Positions 58,454-64,000 of a DNA stretch of 64,000 nt are shown piece after piece; positions within the stretch are counted from its first letter, which is position 1; each line of letters starts with the position of its first letter. Source of the stretch: Caenibius sp. WL (lineage in GTDB: Bacteria; Pseudomonadota; Alphaproteobacteria; Sphingomonadales; Sphingomonadaceae); the NCBI RefSeq assembly GCF_019803445.1, contig NZ_CP081844.1, forward strand, positions 2,926,501 through 2,990,500, read 5' to 3'. The notes beneath the pieces were generated by a model that was not told the origin of the DNA, searched no databases, and worked only from the letters and a program-made list of their open reading frames with translations. A program made the position numbers and the translations under genes.

Positions 58454-60280
58454 ATGTCCGTAGAGAACCTGCGCAATATCGCGATCATTGCCCACGTCGA
58501 CCATGGCAAGACCACGCTGGTCGACCAACTTTTCCGCCAATCCGGCACGTTCCGGGACAACCAGCGCGTGGAAGAACGCGCCATGGATTCCAACGATCTG
58601 GAAAAGGAACGCGGGATCACCATCCTGGCGAAGCCGACTTCGATCGAATGGAACGGCACCCGTATCAACATCATCGACACCCCCGGCCACGCCGACTTCG
58701 GCGCTGAAGTGGAACGCATCCTCTCGATGGTCGATGGGGTGATCCTGCTGGTCGACAGCGCCGAAGGCGCGATGCCGCAGACCAAGTTCGTCACCGGCAA
58801 GGCACTGGCTCTCGGCCTGCGCCCGATCGTGGTGGTCAACAAGATCGACCGCCCCGACGGCCGCCCGCAGGAAGTGCTGGACGAAGTGTTCGATCTCTTC
58901 GTCAATCTCGACGCCAATGACGAACAGCTCGATTTCCCCGTGCTCTATGCCTCGGGCCGCAACGGCTACGCCGGGGTCGATCAGGAAGTGCGCGAAGGCG
59001 ATCTGACTCCGCTGTTCCAGAAGATCGTGGACCATGTTCCGGCCCCCGGCCTCGACACTTCGGGCCCGTTCTCGTTCCTCGCCACGCTGCTGGACCGCGA
59101 CAATTTCATGGGCCGCGTGCTGACTGGCCGCGTGCAGTCGGGCACGCTCAAGCTCAACGATCCGATTCACGCGCTCGATGCCGATGGCAACGTGCTCGAA
59201 GTCGGCCGTGCGACCAAGCTGCTGTCGTTCCGCGGGCTGGAACGCGTACCGGTGGAAAGCGCGCAGGCGGGCGATATCATCGCCCTGGCGGGGCTTGAAA
59301 AGGCCACCGTCGCCAACACTATCGCCGATCCTTCCGTGCGCGAGCCGATTTCGGCCCAGCCGATCGATCCGCCGACGCTCGCCATGCGCTTCGCCGTCAA
59401 CGACAGCCCGCTGGCCGGCCGTGAAGGCGACAAGGTGACCAGCCGCATGATCCGCGACCGCCTGATGCGCGAATCGGAAACCAATGTCGCCATCCGCATC
59501 ACCGAAAGCGCCGACAAGGATAGCTTCGAAGTGGCGGGCCGCGGCGAATTGCAGCTCGGCGTGCTGATCGAAACCATGCGCCGCGAAGGCTTCGAACTGG
59601 GCATTTCGCGTCCCCGCGTGATTTTCGATACCGACGAGAACGGCCAGCGCACCGAACCGTTCGAAACCGTCGTGATCGACGTGGACGATGAACATTCGGG
59701 CACCGTTGTCGAGAAGATGCAGCGCCGTAAGGCCGAACTGACCGAGATGCGCCCGTCCGGCCAGGGCAAGACCCGCATCACCTTCTCCGCCCCTTCGCGC
59801 GGGCTGATCGGCTATCACGGTGAATTCCTGTCCGACACGCGCGGCACTGGGATTATGAACCGCCTGTTCGAGAAATACGCACCGCACAAGGGCGTGATCG
59901 AAGGCCGGATCAACGGCGTGCTGATTTCCAACTGCGCGGGCGAAGCCGTCGGCTACGCGCTCAACGCGCTGGAAGATCGCGGCATCCTGTTCGTGAAGCC
60001 GCAGGACAAGGTCTATGAAGGCATGGTGATCGGCGAGAACGCCAAGCCCGACGATCTGGAAGTGAACCCGCTCAAGTCCAAGCAGCTCACCAACTTCCGT
60101 TCGACCGGCAAGGACGATGCGATCCGCCTGACTCCGCCCACGATCATGAGCCTCGAACAGGCCATCGCCTATATCGATGACGATGAAATGGTCGAAGTGA
60201 CGCCGCAATCGATCCGCCTGCGCAAGGCGATCCTGTGCCCACACGAACGCAAGAAGGCCAAGCGCAAGGAAGCCGCCTGA
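58454..60280 (+). CDS. typA: ribosome-associated GTPase TypA/BipA
   Basis: The 608-aa translational GTPase has G1 [10 protein letters not shown]2 [15 protein letters not shown]3 DTPGHADFG and G4 NKIDR. These are followed by EF-G-like beta-barrel and V domains and the BipA-specific C-terminal domain ([30 protein letters not shown]-type segment, [21 protein letters not shown]). It acts in 50S assembly and stress adaptation. ATG 58454 ([18 protein letters not shown]) is the family start. Confidence 0.96.
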   Translation: MSVENLRNIAIIAHVDHGKTTLVDQLFRQSGTFRDNQRVEERAMDSNDLEKERGITILAKPTSIEWNGTRINIIDTPGHADFGAEVERILSMVDGVILLVDSAEGAMPQTKFVTGKALALGLRPIVVVNKIDRPDGRPQEVLDEVFDLFVNLDANDEQLDFPVLYASGRNGYAGVDQEVREGDLTPLFQKIVDHVPAPGLDTSGPFSFLATLLDRDNFMGRVLTGRVQSGTLKLNDPIHALDADGNVLEVGRATKLLSFRGLERVPVESAQAGDIIALAGLEKATVANTIADPSVREPISAQPIDPPTLAMRFAVNDSPLAGREGDKVTSRMIRDRLMRESETNVAIRITESADKDSFEVAGRGELQLGVLIETMRREGFELGISRPRVIFDTDENGQRTEPFETVVIDVDDEHSGTVVEKMQRRKAELTEMRPSGQGKTRITFSAPSRGLIGYHGEFLSDTRGTGIMNRLFEKYAPHKGVIEGRINGVLISNCAGEAVGYALNALEDRGILFVKPQDKVYEGMVIGENAKPDDLEVNPLKSKQLTNFRSTGKDDAIRLTPPTIMSLEQAIAYIDDDEMVEVTPQSIRLRKAILCPHERKKAKRKEAA

Positions 60281-60349
60281 TTTTCAGGCCGGTGCGGGAT
60301 CGGGCTTATCGAAGCCGGTCCCGCGCTGGCCCACAGGCTTTGCGGCGGT

Positions 60350-60559
60350 TCAATCGTCCAGCGCAAAGCCGATTTTCAGCGTCACCTGATACTGGATGGC
60401 GCCGTTATCATCGACAAAGCCGCGCGCGGCGGCCATTTCGAACCAGCGAACTTTGCGGATCGTGTCCCGGGCCCGATCGAGCGCGGCCTTGACCGCCCCA
60501 TCGATACCTTCGTTGGAGGTGCCGACGATTTCCACCAGTTTGAAGACGTGGTTTTCCAT
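60350..60559 (-). CDS. dodecin
   Basis: The 69-aa product matches dodecin flavin-storage proteins: VFKLVEIVGTSNEGIDGAVKAALDRARDTIRKVRWFEMAAARGFVDDNGAIQYQVTLKIGFALDD, with the flavin-stacking Trp in VRWFE. It forms a hollow dodecamer. AAAGGAG lies 6 bases before ATG 60559. Confidence 0.94.
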   Translation of the reverse strand: MENHVFKLVEIVGTSNEGIDGAVKAALDRARDTIRKVRWFEMAAARGFVDDNGAIQYQVTLKIGFALDD

Positions 60560-60783
60560 TTCGATCTCCTTTGCCGATTCAACCCGCCCGATGGTCAAGG
60601 CTACCTCTTGCCGGGTTTTCTCACAAGCTGAATGACTTACGCGGCATTGCTCCATGCGTTCCCGCTGGGCCGTCCCGGCGGGCCCCCCACGCCCCCGATG
60701 CGCGGCCGGTGCATTTTCGTCCCCAGCTCGCTACGGCAATTCTCTCGCCAAGCGGCTTCTGCATGCTTATGGGCCAAGGCGTG

Positions 60784-61938
60784 ATGGAGATTTCGCAACT
60801 TCGGATTGCCCTGTTCAGCGGGAACTACAATTATGTCCGCGATGGGGCGAACCAGGCGCTCAACCGGTTGGTCGATTATCTGCTGCGGCAGGGCGCGCAG
60901 GTGCGCGTCTATGCCCCGGTGGTGGAAAATCCGGCGTTCGAACCCACGGGCACGCTGATCCCGATCCCCTCCATGGCGATCCCCAATCGCAAGGAATACC
61001 GTTTCCCGCTCGGCCTTTCGTCGCGGGCCCGCCGCGATCTGGAAGCTTTCGCGCCCAATGTGTTGCACGTGTCGTCCCCCGATATCACCGCGCACCGCGC
61101 CGTTTCCTGGGCGCGCGGGCGCCATCTGCCTATTCTCGCATCGGTGCATACCCGTTTCGAAACCTACATGCGGTATTACGGGCTGGGCTTCACCGAGCCG
61201 CTGATCGAAGCGATCATGCGCCGGTTCTACCGCCGCTGCGATGCCGTGGTCGCCCCTTCGGAAAGCATGGCCGAAGTGCTGCGCAAGGAACGGATGGGCT
61301 TCGATATTTCGATCTGGTCGCGCGGGGTCGATCGCGCGATCTTCCATCCCGCTCGGCGCGATCCCGCCTGGCGGCACGCGTTCGGGATTGCCGATGATGA
61401 AGTGGTGATCGGCTTCCTCGGCCGCCTGGTGATGGAAAAGGGGCTCGACGTCTTTTCCGACACCATGGACGAACTGCGGCGGCACGGGGTGCCGCACAGG
61501 GTGCTGGTGGTGGGCGATGGCCCGGCCCGGAACTGGCTCACCAACCGCCTGCCCGGCACCGCTTTCGCCGGTTTCCAGAGCGGGGCCGATCTCGGCCGCG
61601 CGGTCGCCAGCATGGATGTGCTGTTCAACCCTTCCACCACGGAAACTTTCGGCAATGTCACGCTGGAAGCCATGGCCTGCGGCCTGCCGGTGGTTGCGGC
61701 GGCGGCGACCGGCAGCGAAAGCCTGGTCGACGATGGCATATCCGGCCGCCTGATCACTCCCGGGGCGATCCACCAGTTCGCCCAGGCCCTGCGCGCCTAT
61801 ATCGAACAGCCGGAATTGCGCCTCCGCCATGGGCAAGCGGGCGAAGCGCGCAGCCGTGATTTCGATTGGGACAAGATCAACCACACCGTGGCCGAAACCT
61901 ATCTGCGGCTCGTCCGCCAACGGCAGGGCCATGGCTGA
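60784..61938 (+). CDS. GT4-family glycosyltransferase
   Basis: The 384-aa product has the two-Rossmann GT-B layout of GT4 enzymes: RIALFSGNYNYVRDGANQALNRL near the N-terminus, the donor-site GFLGRLVMEKGLDVF, VLVVGDGPARNWL, and the EX7E motif region in PSTTETFGNVTLEAMACGLPVVA. It resembles mannosyltransferases acting on lipids, but donor and acceptor are not certain. ATG 60784 has AAGG upstream; ATG 60763 is possible. Confidence 0.9.
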   Translation: MEISQLRIALFSGNYNYVRDGANQALNRLVDYLLRQGAQVRVYAPVVENPAFEPTGTLIPIPSMAIPNRKEYRFPLGLSSRARRDLEAFAPNVLHVSSPDITAHRAVSWARGRHLPILASVHTRFETYMRYYGLGFTEPLIEAIMRRFYRRCDAVVAPSESMAEVLRKERMGFDISIWSRGVDRAIFHPARRDPAWRHAFGIADDEVVIGFLGRLVMEKGLDVFSDTMDELRRHGVPHRVLVVGDGPARNWLTNRLPGTAFAGFQSGADLGRAVASMDVLFNPSTTETFGNVTLEAMACGLPVVAAAATGSESLVDDGISGRLITPGAIHQFAQALRAYIEQPELRLRHGQAGEARSRDFDWDKINHTVAETYLRLVRQRQGHG

Positions 61939-63250
61939 TCTCTTCGGAGACGATACACCCCCCACCCCCGCACGGGACGAACCGCGCGACGATGCGCCGC
62001 TGGCCGATCGCCTGCGCCCCCGCGCTCTCACCGACATTATCGGGCAAGAGCATCTGACCGGTCCGGAAGGGGCCATCGGCCGCATGGTGGCCGCCGGCCG
62101 CCTGTCCAGCATGATCCTGTGGGGGCCGCCCGGCACCGGCAAGACCAGCATCGCCCGCCTGCTGGCCGATGCCGTGGGGATGCGCTATGTCGCGGTCAGC
62201 GCGGTCTTTTCGGGTGTGGCCGATCTCAAGAAAGCCTTTGCCGAAGCGGAACTGGCGGGCAAGGCGGGCCAGCGTACCCTGCTGTTCGTGGACGAAATCC
62301 ACCGCTTCAACCGCGCGCAGCAAGATGGTTTCCTGCCCTTCGTCGAACGCGGCACAGTCACTCTGGTCGGCGCGACGACCGAAAATCCCAGCTTTGCTCT
62401 CAACGCCGCCCTGCTCAGCCGGGCGCAGGTGCTGATCCTGCACCGGCTCGACGCCGCGGCCCTGTCCGTTCTGCTGGATCGGGCCGAAGCGCTCGAAGGG
62501 CCCCTGCCTCTCACCGGGGCCGCGCGCGAGGCGCTGATCGCCTCGGCGGACGGGGATGGCCGTTTCCTGCTCAATCAGGCGGAAACGCTCTATGCCGCGC
62601 GCATTCCCGAACCGCTCGACCCGGCGGGGCTCGGCAAGTTCCTGCAACGCCGGGTCGCCGTGTATGACAAGGATCGGGACGGACACTACAACCTGATTTC
62701 GGCCCTCCACAAAAGCCTGCGCGGTTCCGACCCTCAGGCTGCGCTCTACTATCTCGCGCGCATGCTCACCGCCGGGGAAGAACCGCTCTACGTGCTGCGC
62801 CGCCTGACCCGGTTCGCCAGCGAGGATATCGGGCTGGCCGATCCGCAGGCGCTGGTCCAGTGCCTTGCGGCCAAGGACGCTTACGAATTCCTCGGCAGCC
62901 CGGAAGGCGAGCTCGCCATTGCGCAAGCCTGCCTCTATTGCGCCGTGGCCCCCAAATCGAACGCCGCCTACGCCGCGCAGAAGGCGGCATGGGCCAGCGC
63001 GAAGGAAACCGGCAGCCTGATGCCACCCAGCAATATCCTCAACGCGCCGACCAAGCTGATGAAGGACATCGGCTATGGCGCGGGCTACACATACGATCAC
63101 GATGCCGAAGAGGGATTTTCGGGCGACAATTACTGGCCCGAAGACATGGCGCCGCAAAGCTATTATCACCCGGTGGAGCGCGGGTTCGAACGGCAGGTGA
63201 TCGAGCGCATCGCCTACTGGAACCGCCTACGCGAAAAGCGGCAAGGATAG
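61931..63250 (+). CDS. rarA: replication-associated recombination protein RarA/MgsA
   Basis: The 439-aa AAA+ ATPase has Walker A LWGPPGTGKTSIARLLA, Walker B LLFVDEIHRFNRAQQDGFLP, sensor GATTENPSFALNAALLSRAQV, and the C-terminal RarA domain (GHYNLISALHKSLRGSDPQAALYYLARML, LMPPSNILNAPTKLMKDIGYG). It acts at stalled forks. Its start overlaps the glycosyltransferase end by 8 bases. Confidence 0.95.
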   Translation: MADLFGDDTPPTPARDEPRDDAPLADRLRPRALTDIIGQEHLTGPEGAIGRMVAAGRLSSMILWGPPGTGKTSIARLLADAVGMRYVAVSAVFSGVADLKKAFAEAELAGKAGQRTLLFVDEIHRFNRAQQDGFLPFVERGTVTLVGATTENPSFALNAALLSRAQVLILHRLDAAALSVLLDRAEALEGPLPLTGAAREALIASADGDGRFLLNQAETLYAARIPEPLDPAGLGKFLQRRVAVYDKDRDGHYNLISALHKSLRGSDPQAALYYLARMLTAGEEPLYVLRRLTRFASEDIGLADPQALVQCLAAKDAYEFLGSPEGELAIAQACLYCAVAPKSNAAYAAQKAAWASAKETGSLMPPSNILNAPTKLMKDIGYGAGYTYDHDAEEGFSGDNYWPEDMAPQSYYHPVERGFERQVIERIAYWNRLREKRQG

Positions 63251-63256
63251 CCGCCG

Positions 63257-64000
63257 ATGCATCCGGGTCGGTTTCGCCACTTCGCGGCCATCGACTGGTC
63301 GGGCGCCGCCGGGGAGCGCCAGCGCGGTATCGCCCTTGCCCTCTGCGATGCGGAAGGCGGCCCCCCGCGCCTTGTCCGCCCCGGCCATATCTGGTCGCGC
63401 GAGGAGATTCTCGGCTGGCTGCAACACGATCTGCCCGCCGACACGCTGGTCGGGCTCGATCTGGGCATTGCGCTGCCGTTCAGGGATCGGGGGGCCTTCT
63501 TCCCGGGCTGGGAGGAAAGCCCGCCCGATGCGCGCAGCCTGTGGGCGCTGATAGACGGCCTGTGCGCACAAGAGCCCCATCTCGCCGCCAGCCATTTCGT
63601 CGATCATCCGGAGGCCAGCCGCCATTTCCGCCGCCACGGCGGGCGCGAAGGCGACCTGTTCGGCGGCGGACGCGGGCGTTTGCGCATAACCGAACACGCG
63701 CAGCAGGCGGCAGGGTGCAAACCCTATAGCAATTTCAATCTGGTGGGTGCGGCGCAGGTCGGCAAATCGAGCCTTACCGGTATGCGGGTGCTCCATCAGC
63801 TTGGCGGTGCCCTGCCTGTCTGGCCGGTCGATCCGTTGCCGGAAACCGGCTCTGCAATCGTCGAAATCTACACCGCGCTCGCCGCGATAGCAGCGGGCCG
63901 GTCCGCCCAGAAATCGAAGATGCGCACCCGCGCCGACCTCAATGCCGCGCTGATCGCGCTCGGCAGCCCGCCTTTCCACGGCCGGATCGCGATGTCCGAT
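63257..64000 (+). CDS. DUF429 predicted RNase H-fold nuclease (C-terminus beyond window)
   Basis: The 248 visible codons from ATG 63257 are open to the window edge. FAAIDWSGAAGERQRGIALALCD and LVGLDLGIALPFRDRGAFF match the DUF429 RNase H-like fold with catalytic Asp residues. Its role is unknown. It lies 6 bases after rarA and is probably cotranscribed. Confidence 0.82.
   Translation, partial: MHPGRFRHFAAIDWSGAAGERQRGIALALCDAEGGPPRLVRPGHIWSREEILGWLQHDLPADTLVGLDLGIALPFRDRGAFFPGWEESPPDARSLWALIDGLCAQEPHLAASHFVDHPEASRHFRRHGGREGDLFGGGRGRLRITEHAQQAAGCKPYSNFNLVGAAQVGKSSLTGMRVLHQLGGALPVWPVDPLPETGSAIVEIYTALAAIAAGRSAQKSKMRTRADLNAALIALGSPPFHGRIAMSD

Noticed and set aside
58133-60244. 703-aa minus-strand frame across typA
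   Set aside because: Antisense to TypA, with His/Ala/Arg-rich shadow composition.

Overview
The window is GC-rich alphaproteobacterial chromosome, most likely from the Sphingomonadales (Novosphingobium/Sphingobium-like). This is inferred from gene content: the infB-ylxR-nusA-rimP block, an F1-ATPase zeta-type inhibitor, BolA with a CGFS glutaredoxin, TadE/TadG-like genes and a large TonB-dependent receptor. No species can be named from sequence reading alone.

Left chromosomal arm (1-14774). A leftward translation/transcription block (infB, ylxR, nusA, rimP) faces sufE. It is followed by the leucine pair leuC/leuD, with a tiny membrane-protein gene wedged between them, then the zeta-type inhibitor, bolA, grxD and a NUDIX hydrolase. 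Three leftward TadE/TadE/TadG-like genes follow, then a GNAT gene whose start is broken by an apparent one-base deletion.

Prophage (14775-52919, about 38 kb). It is bounded by a 17-bp duplication of the 3' end of tRNA-Arg(TCT). The tyrosine integrase gene lies next to the intact tRNA at the right end. The leftward late operon (about 36.9 to 17.1 kb) has P22/podovirus-like order: small and large terminase, portal, scaffold, coat, minor structural proteins, gp4- and gp10-like tail-hub proteins, ejection-type internal proteins, tail fiber, membrane protein, GH108 endolysin and nested spanins. Moron genes sit inside it: hicAB, a GNAT and an aspartyl-hydroxylase-like gene. A leftward early operon (44.3 to 38.8 kb) carries a Cro-like regulator, two PD-(D/E)XK-type nucleases, an SSB-like protein and a primase-helicase, followed by an array of 8-bp iterons that looks like a replication origin. 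A rightward operon (46.9 to 52.9 kb) holds about 15 small overlapping genes and ends in int.

Control circuits visible in the DNA. An operator built on GCTACG-N5-CGTAGC lies between cI and cro, and recurs (one clear, one degenerate copy) in the gap before the rightward operon. Three alphaproteobacterial-type SOS boxes (GTTC-N7-GTTC) lie in the prophage. One is beside a 99-aa Cys-rich gene that runs antisense into the end of a CI repressor lacking an autocleavage domain, which suggests an SOS-inducible antirepressor. A SRAP gene and other small SOS-linked genes occupy the left arm. A two-gene DUF6978/DUF1828-like cassette sits beside the operators and is a candidate defence or exclusion module.

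Right chromosomal arm (52920-64000): tRNA-Arg, a queuosine-precursor transporter, recF, a DUF805 protein, a TonB-dependent receptor, typA/bipA, dodecin, a GT4 glycosyltransferase, rarA and a partial DUF429 nuclease-like gene. Start codons marked as uncertain, and all regulatory sites, are readings of the sequence rather than measurements.
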